Source: Campylobacteraceae bacterium (GTDB taxonomy: Bacteria; Campylobacterota; Campylobacteria; Campylobacterales; Sulfurovaceae). From it: a stretch of DNA of 34,720 nucleotides. The notes under the pieces were generated by a model, which was given only the letters and a program-made list of their open reading frames with translations, had not been told where the DNA came from and did no database searches. The stretch is from contig JALSTG010000175.1 of assembly GCA_026983875.1 (NCBI GenBank), positions 1 through 34,720 of the forward strand, written 5' to 3'. A program made the translations under genes and the position numbers. Below, one piece after another: positions 1 to 9,665 of the stretch. Position 1 is the stretch's first letter; every line of letters begins with the position of its first letter.

Positions 1-526
1 GCTCAAAGGCCCCGTTCCCGGGACGCCGACGATCCTTTTTATAGAAAACGGAGAAGAGAAGGCCCGGCACGTAGGTTATTTGGCTCCCAAGGCATTTTAC
101 CGGGCTCTAGGGGCATTCAAGCTGGGTAAAGAGAGCGAAGCTTACGACGTAGCCTTCAAAAAGTCGACCGATGCCCGCTTTTGCAAAAAATATGAAAAAT
201 TCAAAAAAGTCGGTGACGGGGTCTTCGTCGATCGTATCTCGGGCGAAGCCCTCTTCGATACCCGGGACCGTTTCAACTCCCACTCCGGGTGGCTTAGCTT
301 TTTTCGTCCGCTGCCGGGCACGGTGACGGAGCGCCCCGACAACTCTTTCGGGATGCATCGTACCGAGGTTTTGGCCCAAAAGAGCGGTGCGCATCTAGGC
401 CACGTCTTCAAGGACGGTCCTGGCGGCCGAAATCGCTACTGTATCAATGCGTCGGTTTTGGACTTCGTCCCCCGGGCCGAGTGGAAGAAAAGGATGAGGG
501 CCTCCGCCGGACCCAACGGGAAATAA
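1..526 (+). CDS. msrB: Thioredoxin-like domain fused to MsrB-type methionine-(R)-sulfoxide reductase; 5' end truncated by window edge
   Basis: Frame stays open upstream of the listed TTG at 80: LKGPVPGTPTILFIENGEEKARHVGYLAPKAFYRAL (cis-Pro GTPT of thioredoxin-like folds), then MsrB motifs SGWLSF, MHRTEV, GAHLGHVFKDGP, RYCINASVLDF. Confidence 0.82.
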   Translation, partial: LKGPVPGTPTILFIENGEEKARHVGYLAPKAFYRALGAFKLGKESEAYDVAFKKSTDARFCKKYEKFKKVGDGVFVDRISGEALFDTRDRFNSHSGWLSFFRPLPGTVTERPDNSFGMHRTEVLAQKSGAHLGHVFKDGPGGRNRYCINASVLDFVPRAEWKKRMRASAGPNGK

Positions 527-596
527 GGGAGGTGGATCCGAAGTTGTCGTCATCCCCGTCAACTTTTGAGCTCAGTAATTCCTAAAAAAACTTCGA

Positions 597-602
597 TATA
601 AT
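597..602 (+). promoter_or_regulatory. Candidate -10 box (TATAAT) for rpmE
   Basis: cttcgaTATAATacc after an A-rich stretch, about 165 nt upstream of the rpmE start. Confidence 0.45.
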
Positions 603-765
603 ACCGCTCTGAATTTTCCCCGGGATCTCCGGGAGAGTTGTCTCGCGAATCGCGTTGCAGCGCCCCCTGCCGCCGGCAGCGGAAGGGTCTTCCTCCTATC
701 GATGAGCGAAGATCGGAATGGGTTGGTTGCCCATCGACAAAAACTACACTGAAAAGGTCAGCAAG

Positions 766-966
766 ATGAAAAAAGGAATCCATCCCGAATATATGGAGTG
801 TAAAGTTACCTGTGCCTGCGGCAACGAGTTTGTCGTTCGCTCCAACAAGCCCGAACTCTCCATCGACATCTGCAACGAGTGTCACCCCTTCTTCACCGGT
901 TCTGAGAAGATCGTGGATGCCGCCGGACGCGTCGAAAAGTTCAAAAACAAGTACAAGCTCTCCTAA
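766..966 (+). CDS. rpmE: 50S ribosomal protein L31 (Zn-binding C+ form)
   Basis: [22 protein letters not shown]...[29 protein letters not shown]; the listed ORF start at 718 is an upstream extension. Confidence 0.95.
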   Translation: MKKGIHPEYMECKVTCACGNEFVVRSNKPELSIDICNECHPFFTGSEKIVDAAGRVEKFKNKYKLS

Positions 967-999
967 CTCCTCCCGGCCCTGCATCCGCGGGGCGAACCT

Positions 1000-1821
1000 A
1001 TGCTTACTTTTATCCCCACCCCTCTGGGAAATCTTCAAGACATTACCTGGCGTGCCGTCGAGACGATCCGACACTGCAGCCTCTTTCTCTGCGAGGATAC
1101 CCGAGTCACCCGGCGGCTTTTTACATTGCTTCACGAGCGAGGAATTCTCTCGGATTTTCCCGAGGGGGAGTTTCTCTCCTTCAACGAACATAACGGAGCG
1201 AAGCGGCTCGAAGAGATTGGCGGAAGAGTGGCTCGGGAATCGGTAGCCTATCTTAGCGATGCAGGGATGCCGGCGATCTCCGATCCGGGGCAGCTCCTAG
1301 TCGCTTACTGTCAAGAGAAAGCGATCGACTACGATGTACTGCCGGGTCCCAGCGCCGTGACGACGGCCTATGCCGCCAGCGGTTTTGCGAGCGGGCATTT
1401 TCTTTTTTACGGTTTTCTTCCCCACAAAGGACGTCAGAGGCGCGAAGCACTCGATCGGCTTTTAGCCCAGCCCTGGGAGACGGTCCTTTACGAAGCCCCT
1501 CATCGCCTGGAGAAACTCCTGGAGGAGATTGTCGCCAGGGATCCCGAACGAGAGATTTTTGCCGCCAAAGAGCTGAGCAAACAGCATCAACGTTACTATC
1601 GTGAGCCCGCCGCCGGACTGCTAGCGCGTCTAAGGGAGGAAAAAGCCTTCCGTGGGGAATGGGTCGTCATCCTGGGCGCCGGAGCGGGGGAAGGCTCCGG
1701 ACTGAGCGTTGAAGATGTTCTTGCCGAGGAGCTTCCGCCCAAAGCCAAAGCCAAACTGCTTGCCCGATTGACGGGTGAGAGCGTTAAAAGCTGCTACGAA
1801 CGATTGATCAAGCAGTCGTAG
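1000..1821 (+). CDS. rsmI: 16S rRNA (cytidine(1402)-2'-O)-methyltransferase RsmI
   Basis: FIPTPLGNLQDITWRAVETIR, CEDTRVTRRL, YLSDAGMPAISDPGQLLV, LPGPSAVTTAYAASGF. Confidence 0.95.
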   Translation: MLTFIPTPLGNLQDITWRAVETIRHCSLFLCEDTRVTRRLFTLLHERGILSDFPEGEFLSFNEHNGAKRLEEIGGRVARESVAYLSDAGMPAISDPGQLLVAYCQEKAIDYDVLPGPSAVTTAYAASGFASGHFLFYGFLPHKGRQRREALDRLLAQPWETVLYEAPHRLEKLLEEIVARDPEREIFAAKELSKQHQRYYREPAAGLLARLREEKAFRGEWVVILGAGAGEGSGLSVEDVLAEELPPKAKAKLLARLTGESVKSCYERLIKQS

Positions 1822-1870
1822 ATTCAGGGGGTATGTCGTGGGTCGAAGAGCTCGGGGCTGTTAGGAAAAA

Positions 1871-2572
1871 ATGGTAAAATCCCCTATGATTGTTTACGGA
1901 AAGCAGGTGGTCCTGCACGCACTTCGGCATCATCCCGACGAGATTGAAAAGATCTACATTGCCAAAAAAGGGGTACTGCCTCAAGATCTTTTCGAAGCCT
2001 ACGGCGATCGGATCAAATTTATCGAAAACCGCTGGGCCCAGCAGCTCAGCAAGGGGGGAAATCACCAGGGCCTTCTGGCGGAGATGCGGGAACCCGAGCC
2101 TGCGGCGCTGGCGGAGATCAAGTCGGGTGATTTTGTCCTGGTGCTCGATACGCTCACGGATGCGGGCAACATCGGGGCCATCGTCCGAAGCGCCTATGCG
2201 TTGGGGGTCGACGGGATCGTCGCCTGCGGGGTCGGTCAACTCAACGCCGCAGCGATCATGCGAACCAGTGCCGGAGCGCTGATGGAGATGCCCTTTCGGG
2301 TGGAACGCAATATCCTTGATGTGCTGCACGAGCTTTCTCAGGCGGGACATATCCTCTACGGGGCTTCGATGGAGGGAGAAACGATTGAGGAGAAAATTTT
2401 TGCCCGTCGCCGGACCCTGGTAATGGGCAGCGAGGAGAAAGGGATCTCAAAAAAAGCCAAATCGAAACTGGACGAAACGATTGCGATTCGGATGAAACGG
2501 GAATTCGATTCCCTCAATGTCAGCGCCGCCGCGGCGATCTTAATCCACAGGATGAGTTATGCAATTCAATGA
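1871..2572 (+). CDS. rlmB: 23S rRNA 2'-O-methyltransferase, SpoU/TrmH family (RlmB-like); start may be 1886
   Basis: VLDTLTDAGNIGAIVRSAYALGVDGIV, LVMGSEEKGISKKAK, SLNVSAAAAILIHR. Confidence 0.9.
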   Translation: MVKSPMIVYGKQVVLHALRHHPDEIEKIYIAKKGVLPQDLFEAYGDRIKFIENRWAQQLSKGGNHQGLLAEMREPEPAALAEIKSGDFVLVLDTLTDAGNIGAIVRSAYALGVDGIVACGVGQLNAAAIMRTSAGALMEMPFRVERNILDVLHELSQAGHILYGASMEGETIEEKIFARRRTLVMGSEEKGISKKAKSKLDETIAIRMKREFDSLNVSAAAAILIHRMSYAIQ

Positions 2573-3845
2573 ACTGAATGAGATTATCGAAGAAAACACT
2601 CTCCCGACTATCAGTAAAAAGACGCGGATATCGGTCCAGAACCTTGAAGCACTTCTGAAGCGGGACTGGGGGCGGCTCAAAAAAGTCCAGGCCCTGGGCT
2701 TCCTCTCGATCCTGGAGCGGGAATACCATCTCGATCTAAGCGACATGCGTGCCGAATGCCGTGCTTATTATGAGACGCACAGGGAGGAAGAGGCTCGGGG
2801 GCCGGTGATTACTCCCACGCCCGAGCCGCAGCGCCGCGGACCGTCCAAAGGGTTGCTATCCCTGATCGTTCTGCTGATCGTCTTAGGCGCTTCGGTGTTC
2901 CTGTACTCTCCGGTGGATCAGGGGATAGAAGAGAACAAGACAACCGTCGGCTCGGAGCGCACAAAAGGTTTTTTTGATTCGGTGTTGACGACGGCCAAGG
3001 GCTGGTTTGGCAGCGGTGAAGAGTCCCCGGAAACCATGCCGGAGCCCTCGACAGAGGAGCCGCCGGCAGTCCAGGGCGCCTGGGCCCGGAAACCGGAGCC
3101 CGCCGGTACCAATGCCAGCACGACGGCAAAGACAAATACGGCGAAGATAGAGAACTCTCACGTTGTAGAATCACAAGAGACAAACGGTAGTAACAGTTCC
3201 AAGGCACCGGTAGAGGAGAAAGAAGAAGCGCAGATTATCACACAGGTGAAAAAAGAAGAGGTCAAAGCCGAGGAGATGCGGAAGGAAGCTGCTGCCGAAG
3301 AAAATCTCAGCGGCGAAGGCAAGGGGGGAATCTCCGAGATCTCCAAAATGATCCTGGCGGCGACGGCGGGTACCCAGGCCTCAGACGAGGAGAAACCCCT
3401 GGAGCCGCAGAGTCCTTCGATGCCCGGGGAGAAGAAAGAAGCCAATAGCACTCAGAGCGCCAAGCTTGCAACTTCGCAGAAGGATCAGCCCCAACCAACG
3501 CAGAGTGAAGCTCCAAAGCAGAGTCGCGAAGCGGCGGTGCCGACCGAAGAGGGGGTGATTTCCGGCCTGGTGATCATGCATCCTCGCTCCAAGATCTGGG
3601 TCGGCTATACCAATTTGCGCACCATGAAGCGCACGACCAAGGTCACGGCCGATGACCTCTCCTTCGATACGACGGGGGGTGACTATATCCTGGCGGTTGG
3701 CCATGGGCTCATTGATTTCAAGACCCGAAAGGGTGAAATGAAACTCAACGACGGAAAACGGCACTTCTTCATGATCGCCAAAGGCGAGGTGCGAGAGATC
3801 TCCCACGAGGAGTTTCAGAGACTCAACAAAAGCAAGGTATGGTAA
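2559..3845 (+). CDS. RodZ-like membrane protein: N-terminal HTH-like region, one TM helix, long low-complexity linker, conserved-looking C-terminal domain
   Basis: NTLPTISKKTRISVQNLEALLKRDW...; TM GLLSLIVLLIVLGASVFLYSP; E/K/T/S-rich linker; C-term IWVGYTNLRTMKRTTKVTADDLSFDTTGGDYILAVGHG. Confidence 0.6.
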   Translation: MQFNELNEIIEENTLPTISKKTRISVQNLEALLKRDWGRLKKVQALGFLSILEREYHLDLSDMRAECRAYYETHREEEARGPVITPTPEPQRRGPSKGLLSLIVLLIVLGASVFLYSPVDQGIEENKTTVGSERTKGFFDSVLTTAKGWFGSGEESPETMPEPSTEEPPAVQGAWARKPEPAGTNASTTAKTNTAKIENSHVVESQETNGSNSSKAPVEEKEEAQIITQVKKEEVKAEEMRKEAAAEENLSGEGKGGISEISKMILAATAGTQASDEEKPLEPQSPSMPGEKKEANSTQSAKLATSQKDQPQPTQSEAPKQSREAAVPTEEGVISGLVIMHPRSKIWVGYTNLRTMKRTTKVTADDLSFDTTGGDYILAVGHGLIDFKTRKGEMKLNDGKRHFFMIAKGEVREISHEEFQRLNKSKVW

Positions 3846-3848
3846 ACG

Positions 3849-5090
3849 ATGTTCGACGAAATCCAATTTGACAAGATCAACCGGCTTCCCAAGTATGTCT
3901 TTGCGGTGGTCAATGAGCTGAAGATGGCTGAGCGCCGTGCCGGCGCCGATGTGATCGATTTTAGTATGGGCAATCCTGACGGACCGGCCTTTGAGCCGGT
4001 GATCGAGAAGCTGGTCGAAACTGCACGCAAGCCCCACACCCACGGATACAGTGCCTCCAAGGGAATCTACAAACTGCGCCTGGCGATCACCAACTGGTAT
4101 CTGCGCAAGTACGACGTGGTTTTGGACCCCGAGACCGAAGCAGTGGCGACCATGGGGAGCAAGGAGGGCTATGTCCACCTGGTTCAGGCGATCACCAATC
4201 CCGGAGATGTGGCGATCGTCCCCGACCCGACCTATCCGATTCACTCCTACGCTTTCGTCCTTGCAGGGGGCAATGTCGAGAAGATGAAACTAACCTTCGA
4301 CGAGAGCAGCTTCAAAGTGGACGAAGAGCGTTTCTTCACCGATTTGGAACACGCCCTGAAAAACTCGGTCCCCAAACCCAAGTATCTGGTGGTCAATTTC
4401 CCCCACAATCCGACCACGGCGACGGTGGGGCTAGAGTTCTACGAAAAGCTCGTGGAGATCGCCCGAAGAGAGCGCTTCTATATCATCAGCGATATCGCCT
4501 ATGCCGATATCACCTTCGACGGATACAAGACCCCCTCGATCCTACAGGTCGAAGGGGCCAAAGATGTGGCGGTCGAGAGCTTCACCCTCTCCAAAAGCTA
4601 CAATATGGCCGGCTGGCGGGTGGGATTCATCGTCGGAAATCCGAAGCTTGTCGGAGCGCTGCAAAAGATCAAATCCTGGCTCGACTACGGGATGTTTACC
4701 CCGATTCAGGTCGCCGCCACGGTGGCCCTGGACGAGTACGAGCATCTGGTCGAAGAGGTGGTCATCCCCAAGTACCAAAAGCGTCGCGACGTCCTCGTCG
4801 AAGCCTTCGGCAAAGCCGGTTGGGAAGTCGGACGTCCCGAGGCGAGCATGTTCGTCTGGGCGAAGATTCCCGAAATCGCCCGGGAGATGGGATCCTTGGA
4901 GTTCTCCAAAGAGCTCTTGCTTAAAGCTCATGTGGCCGTGAGTCCCGGGATTGGATTCGGAGAGTACGGCGACGAGTATGTGCGTATCGCGCTGATCGAA
5001 AACGAAAAGCGGATCCGTCAGGCGGCCAAAAACATCAAACGCTATCTTCAGGAATTGAAAAAAGAGAAGAGGACAAACAACGATGGTTAA
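3849..5090 (+). CDS. PLP-dependent class I/II aminotransferase (AlaC / LL-DAP aminotransferase-like)
   Basis: FSMGNPDGPAF, NFPHNPTTATV, SFTLSKSYNMAGWRVGFIVGN (PLP lysine). Confidence 0.88.
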   Translation: MFDEIQFDKINRLPKYVFAVVNELKMAERRAGADVIDFSMGNPDGPAFEPVIEKLVETARKPHTHGYSASKGIYKLRLAITNWYLRKYDVVLDPETEAVATMGSKEGYVHLVQAITNPGDVAIVPDPTYPIHSYAFVLAGGNVEKMKLTFDESSFKVDEERFFTDLEHALKNSVPKPKYLVVNFPHNPTTATVGLEFYEKLVEIARRERFYIISDIAYADITFDGYKTPSILQVEGAKDVAVESFTLSKSYNMAGWRVGFIVGNPKLVGALQKIKSWLDYGMFTPIQVAATVALDEYEHLVEEVVIPKYQKRRDVLVEAFGKAGWEVGRPEASMFVWAKIPEIAREMGSLEFSKELLLKAHVAVSPGIGFGEYGDEYVRIALIENEKRIRQAAKNIKRYLQELKKEKRTNNDG

Positions 5091-6345
5091 AGTAGGAATC
5101 CTCGGTGTCGGTACCGTCGGTGCCAGCGTGGCCAAGATTTTGCTGGAAAATGCCGATATCATCGAAGCTAGAGCCGGAAAAAAGATCGTCCCGGTTCTGG
5201 GGGCGGTGAAAGATCTGAGCAAAGATCGGGGAGTGCCGATCCCTCTGACCGACGATCCCGTCGAAGTGATCGAGAGTGCCGACGTGGATATCGTCGTCGA
5301 ACTCATGGGGGGCGTCGAAGAGCCCTACGCGCTGGTCAAAAAGGCTCTGGAAGCAGGCAAGCCAGTCGTAACGGCCAACAAGGCGCTACTGGCCTATCAC
5401 CGCTACGAGCTTCAGGAGATTGCGGGAAATACGCCGCTTTTCTACGAGGCGAGCGTCGCGGGGGGAATCCCCATAATCGGGGCGCTGCGCAACGGCCTGA
5501 GCGCCAACCATATCGAGTCGATCAAGGGGATCATGAACGGGACCTGCAACTATATGCTGACCAAAATGATCCAGGAGGGCGCCGATTACGACGAAGTGCT
5601 CAAGGAAGCGCAGGAACTGGGCTATGCCGAAGCCGATCCCACCTTCGACGTGGGGGGATTCGATGCGGCTCACAAGCTGCTGATTCTAGGCTCCATCGCC
5701 TACGGGATCGACGCCAAGCCTGAGGATATCGTCATCGAAGGGATCGAAGAGATCAGCCAGACCGACGTGGAGTTCGCCCGGGAATTCGGCTACGAAATCA
5801 AGCTGCTGGGCATCGCCAAAAAGGTAGAAACAGGTGTAGAGATGCGGGTGCATGCGACGATGATCCCGGCTTCGAGTATGATCGCCAAGGTCGACGGCGT
5901 GATGAATGCCGTCAGCGTGGTCGGAGATCGGGTCGGCGAGACGATGTTCTACGGCCCCGGAGCCGGCGGAGACGCCACGGCCAGTGCCGTGATCGCCGAC
6001 ATCGTGGAGATCGTCCGGGGCAATACCGGACCGATGCTGGGATATAAAAAGGGGCTCGAGAGCGGTTTGCGGCTGCTTGCTCCCGATGAGATCGAGACTC
6101 AGTACTATCTCAAGCTCAAAGTCCTCGACCGTCCCGGGGTCCTCTCCGCCGTCAGCCGGGTCCTGGGGGAGCACAGTATCTCCATCGAGTCCCTGCTGCA
6201 AAAGCCCTCACGTTTGGCCGACCGGGTGCGGCTGCTCTTGACGACTCACCGATGTAGTGAGCGTGAAATGCGTCAAGCTCTTCAGGCTCTTAAGGCTTTG
6301 GATGCGGTGGACGAGTCGATCACGATGATCCGGATCGAGAAGTAG
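5083..6345 (+). CDS. hom: Homoserine dehydrogenase with C-terminal ACT domain
   Basis: VGILGVGTVGASVAKIL, VTANKALLAYH, GIMNGTCNYMLTKM, YAEADPTFDVGGFDAAHKL, ACT-like LKLKVLDRPGVLSAVSRVLGEH. Confidence 0.95.
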   Translation: MVKVGILGVGTVGASVAKILLENADIIEARAGKKIVPVLGAVKDLSKDRGVPIPLTDDPVEVIESADVDIVVELMGGVEEPYALVKKALEAGKPVVTANKALLAYHRYELQEIAGNTPLFYEASVAGGIPIIGALRNGLSANHIESIKGIMNGTCNYMLTKMIQEGADYDEVLKEAQELGYAEADPTFDVGGFDAAHKLLILGSIAYGIDAKPEDIVIEGIEEISQTDVEFAREFGYEIKLLGIAKKVETGVEMRVHATMIPASSMIAKVDGVMNAVSVVGDRVGETMFYGPGAGGDATASAVIADIVEIVRGNTGPMLGYKKGLESGLRLLAPDEIETQYYLKLKVLDRPGVLSAVSRVLGEHSISIESLLQKPSRLADRVRLLLTTHRCSEREMRQALQALKALDAVDESITMIRIEK

Positions 6346-6396
6346 CCCTCAAAACATTGCGTTTCGGAGTCGATACCCTAGTAAAGGAGGCAGACG

Positions 6397-6903
6397 ATGG
6401 CCAAATCCAAAGAACACTACTTCGACATCAGCGCCAAACTCGATATGATGGAGATGAAAAACGCCATCGAACAGGCGAAAAAGGAGGTGGCGACCCGTTT
6501 CGATTTCAAGGGAGTCGTCACGGAGATCAACCTTAACGAGAAGGCCAAAACCCTGTCGCTTTCGAGTTCATCGGAGTCCAAGATCGACGCGCTCAAGGAT
6601 ATTCTACTTTCGAAGATGATCAAACGGGGCCTCTCTCCCAAATCCCTCGACGAGGTGAAAAGAGAGGGAATCAGCGGCGGGAACGTCAAAGTGATTTATC
6701 GGATCGTCGACAGCATCGACAAAGAGGAGGCCAAAAAGATCGTCAAAGCGATCAAAGACTCCAAGCTCAAGGTCACCCCAGCCATTCAGGGAGAGGAAAT
6801 CCGGGTCAGCGGTAAGAAGATCGACGATCTTCAGGCGGTCATCGCCCTGGTGCGCAAAATGGAAGATCTCAAAGCACCGCTAGTCTTCGGCAACTTCAAG
6901 TAG
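6397..6903 (+). CDS. yajQ: YajQ-family protein
   Basis: FDISAKLDMMEMKNAIEQAKKEVATRFDFKG; IRVSGKKIDDLQAVIAL. Confidence 0.95.
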   Translation: MAKSKEHYFDISAKLDMMEMKNAIEQAKKEVATRFDFKGVVTEINLNEKAKTLSLSSSSESKIDALKDILLSKMIKRGLSPKSLDEVKREGISGGNVKVIYRIVDSIDKEEAKKIVKAIKDSKLKVTPAIQGEEIRVSGKKIDDLQAVIALVRKMEDLKAPLVFGNFK

Positions 6904-6916
6904 GCGAGGATTCGGA

Positions 6917-7663
6917 ATGCTTCGTCTTTTGATGTTCCTGGGGCTTGCGGCGGCGCTTTTGCGCGCGGGGAGCGTCACCGTGGCGGCGGCGGCCAACGTG
7001 GGAGACGCCCTTAAGGATCTAGCCCGGGACTTTGAGCGAACGCATCCCGAGACGAAGATTAGGGTTATCGTCGGTAGCAGTGGCAAACTGACGGCCCAGA
7101 TCCGCCACGGCGCACCCTACCAGATCTTCCTCTCGGCGGATATGGACTACCCCCGGGCGCTTCGCCGCACTGGGGAGGCGGCGACTGAGCCTCGGGTCTA
7201 CGCCCGGGGGCTTCTGGCGCTCTTTAGCGCTCAGAAGCGTGATCTGAGGAAGGGACTTGCACTCCTGGAAGATCCGCAGATCCGCCGCATTGCCGTAGCC
7301 AATCCCCGCACCGCCCCCTACGGCCGCGCGGCCGCCCAAGCCCTCAAAAATGCGGGGCTTTGGGAAGCGCTTCGGCCCCGTTTCGTCTATGGTGAGAGCG
7401 TCTCTCAGACCGCCGCCTACGCCTTGAACGCTGCCGATGCGGGTCTGATTGCCCTCTCGACGCTTCATAGTTCTCGATTTGCACCTTTCAAAAAAGGGGA
7501 ACACTGGATCGTCGTGGATCCCAAACTCTACCGCCCCATCGATCAGGGTGCGATTCTCCTAAAAGTCGGGGCCGACAATCCTGAAGCCCGGGTCTTCTAT
7601 CGGTACATTTTCAGCCCCGGGGCAGGGGAGATCCTGCGCCGTTACGGATACCGGGTGCCATGA
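6917..7663 (+). CDS. modA: Molybdate ABC transporter, periplasmic binding protein
   Basis: VTVAAAANVGDALKDLARDFERTHPETKIRVIVGSSGKLTAQIRHGAPYQIFLSADMDYPRAL. Confidence 0.93.
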   Translation: MLRLLMFLGLAAALLRAGSVTVAAAANVGDALKDLARDFERTHPETKIRVIVGSSGKLTAQIRHGAPYQIFLSADMDYPRALRRTGEAATEPRVYARGLLALFSAQKRDLRKGLALLEDPQIRRIAVANPRTAPYGRAAAQALKNAGLWEALRPRFVYGESVSQTAAYALNAADAGLIALSTLHSSRFAPFKKGEHWIVVDPKLYRPIDQGAILLKVGADNPEARVFYRYIFSPGAGEILRRYGYRVP

Positions 7664-8058
7664 ATCTCTTTCCGGCGCGTCTTGAAGCGATCCAGGTTCA
7701 CGAGGGAGTCAGCCTCCTGGAGTTTGAGGCCTCGGGCACGGAGCTGACGATGGTCGGTCTGGAGCCTCCTCGGGGTCTTCAAAGAGGTGACGAAGTCTTG
7801 CTGGGGGTCAAAGCGACTCATCTGATTCTCTCACGGACTCCGGCAAAAGAGACGAGTCTGCTCAACTGCCTACCCGTGCGTTGTGTGAAGATCGTCTCCG
7901 GAGAGATCCTCGCCTCGGTGATTCTCGCATGGCAGGAGAGAGAGCTGGAGGCGATTCTTGCGAAGCCGGCTTTGCAGAGGCTTTCATTACGGGAAGGCGA
8001 AGAGATCTTCGCCCTATTTCAGGCGGCGGAACTCTCAGTAATCGAGGGGCGTTCATGA
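7660..8058 (+). CDS. TOBE/Mop-domain molybdenum-binding protein
   Basis: Small ORF overlapping modA and modB with TOBE-like pattern (LLGVKATHLILS, LLNCLPVRCVKIVSGEI...). Confidence 0.7.
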   Translation: MNLFPARLEAIQVHEGVSLLEFEASGTELTMVGLEPPRGLQRGDEVLLGVKATHLILSRTPAKETSLLNCLPVRCVKIVSGEILASVILAWQERELEAILAKPALQRLSLREGEEIFALFQAAELSVIEGRS

Positions 8059-8759
8059 GTCTGTGGGAGAGGCTGACGGATCTGGACTGGACCCCCTTCG
8101 TCCTCTCTTTCAAACTGGCGGCAACGACGACCTTGATTCTCTTTTTTCTCGCTCTTCCCCTCGCCTGGTGGCTGAGCCGGACCCGAAGCCGCGGCAAGCC
8201 GCTCATCGAAGCTCTTGCGGCCTTGCCCATCGTCCTGCCTCCCTCGGTGCTCGGCTTCTATCTGCTTTGGGGGCTTTCGCCCCAGTCGCCTCTGGGAGCA
8301 TTTTTCGAGGAGACGCTGGGGGTGAAACTGGTCTTTAGCTTTCCGGGTCTGGTAGTCGCCAGCTGTCTCTACTCTTTGCCCTTTATGCTTCAGCCCCTTC
8401 AGAGCGGATTCGAGAGTCTCGATCGGCGGATGATCGAAGCCTCCTATCTGGCGGGCAAGGGCCCTTGGCAGACGCTTTGGCGAATCGCCCTGCCCAATAT
8501 CAAACCCTCCCTGGTCACGGCGCTGATCGTCACCTTTGCCCACACGGTGGGGGAGTTTGGCGTGGTGCTGATGGTCGGGGGGTCGATCCCCGGGCAGACC
8601 CAGGTCGCTTCGGTGGCGATCTACGAGCTGGTCGAGACGATGGAGTACGGCACGGCGCATATATATAGTGCGATTTTGCTGCTTCTTAGCTTCGGGATTT
8701 TGTTGGGAGTTTTCGCCTTCAATCGACGCCAGAAGCGAAGGCAGGGAGGCCTTTCATGA
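8055..8759 (+). CDS. modB: Molybdate ABC transporter permease
   Basis: MSLWERLTDLDWTPFVLSFKLAATTTLILFFLALPLAWWLSRTRSRGK, ALPIVLPPSVLGFYLL, HTVGEFGVVLMVGGSIPGQTQVASVAIY. Confidence 0.94.
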   Translation: MSLWERLTDLDWTPFVLSFKLAATTTLILFFLALPLAWWLSRTRSRGKPLIEALAALPIVLPPSVLGFYLLWGLSPQSPLGAFFEETLGVKLVFSFPGLVVASCLYSLPFMLQPLQSGFESLDRRMIEASYLAGKGPWQTLWRIALPNIKPSLVTALIVTFAHTVGEFGVVLMVGGSIPGQTQVASVAIYELVETMEYGTAHIYSAILLLLSFGILLGVFAFNRRQKRRQGGLS

Positions 8760-9664
8760 TCGAGATATCGGTCAAAAAGCCCATCTCTACGGCTGAGCAG
8801 CGGCTGGAACTTTCGGTGAATTTGCGCCTGGAGCGGGGCAGCTTTACGGCAATTCAGGGGCCCAGCGGCAGCGGCAAGACGACGCTGCTTCGGATTCTCG
8901 CCGGTCTGGAAGAGGCCGAGGGACGCATCGTCGTCGACTCGAAGGCCTGGCTGGGGGAGGGGCGCAGGCTGCCTCCTCAGCAGCGGAGCGTGGGTTTCGT
9001 CTTTCAGGAGTATGCGCTCTTTGACAATCTAAGCGTCCGAGAAAACCTTCTCTATGCCGCCAAGGATCCGGCTCTGGCGGATCGTCTCTTGGAACTGACC
9101 GATTTAAAGGGCTTGGAAGATCGCTATCCCGCCACCCTCAGTGGAGGGCAGAAACAACGGGTGGCACTCTGCCGCGCCCTGATGCGTCGGCCCAAGATTT
9201 TGCTGCTGGACGAGCCCCTCTCGGCCCTGGATCCGACCATGCGCCGGAGGCTTCAGGAGGAGATTATGCGTCTGCATCGTGAGTTTGGGACCACAACCCT
9301 GATGGTCAGCCATGATCCGGCGGAGATCTACCGTCTGGCAGATCGGGTCCTGCATCTGGAGGGGGGCAGAATCGTCGAAGAGGGGGCCCCGATGGATCTG
9401 CTCCTTCAGACGGCAGGGAGTCAGAAGTTCTCCTTTCGGGGGGAGTTGCTGGAGATTCTCGAACGCGACGCGATCTTCGTGGCGGTCGTCGCCATCGGCC
9501 AGCAGATCGTGGAGCTGGTCATCGACGCATCCGAAGCACGCGCGCTTGAAGTAGGGCAACAGGTCATCGTAGCCGCCAAAGCCTTTGCCCCCTCGATCTC
9601 GGTCGAAAAAAATCCGCGTACCTTTGCCGGGGGAGCCGGGTATCGAAGAGACGGGGAAGGATAG
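8756..9664 (+). CDS. modC: Molybdate ABC transporter ATP-binding protein
   Basis: GPSGSGKTTLLRILAG Walker A, LSGGQKQRVALCRALMRRPKILLLDEPLSALD, GFVFQEYALFDNLSVREN. Confidence 0.94.
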   Translation: MIEISVKKPISTAEQRLELSVNLRLERGSFTAIQGPSGSGKTTLLRILAGLEEAEGRIVVDSKAWLGEGRRLPPQQRSVGFVFQEYALFDNLSVRENLLYAAKDPALADRLLELTDLKGLEDRYPATLSGGQKQRVALCRALMRRPKILLLDEPLSALDPTMRRRLQEEIMRLHREFGTTTLMVSHDPAEIYRLADRVLHLEGGRIVEEGAPMDLLLQTAGSQKFSFRGELLEILERDAIFVAVVAIGQQIVELVIDASEARALEVGQQVIVAAKAFAPSISVEKNPRTFAGGAGYRRDGEG

Positions 9665-9665
9665 G

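Noticed and set aside
559-1191. 210-aa minus ORF across rpmE/rsmI
   Set aside because: Antisense to rpmE and rsmI, no family signature.
1871-1884. GGTAAA half-site at the rlmB start
   Set aside because: Single half-site within start-codon context, no TTTACC partner at 6-nt spacing.
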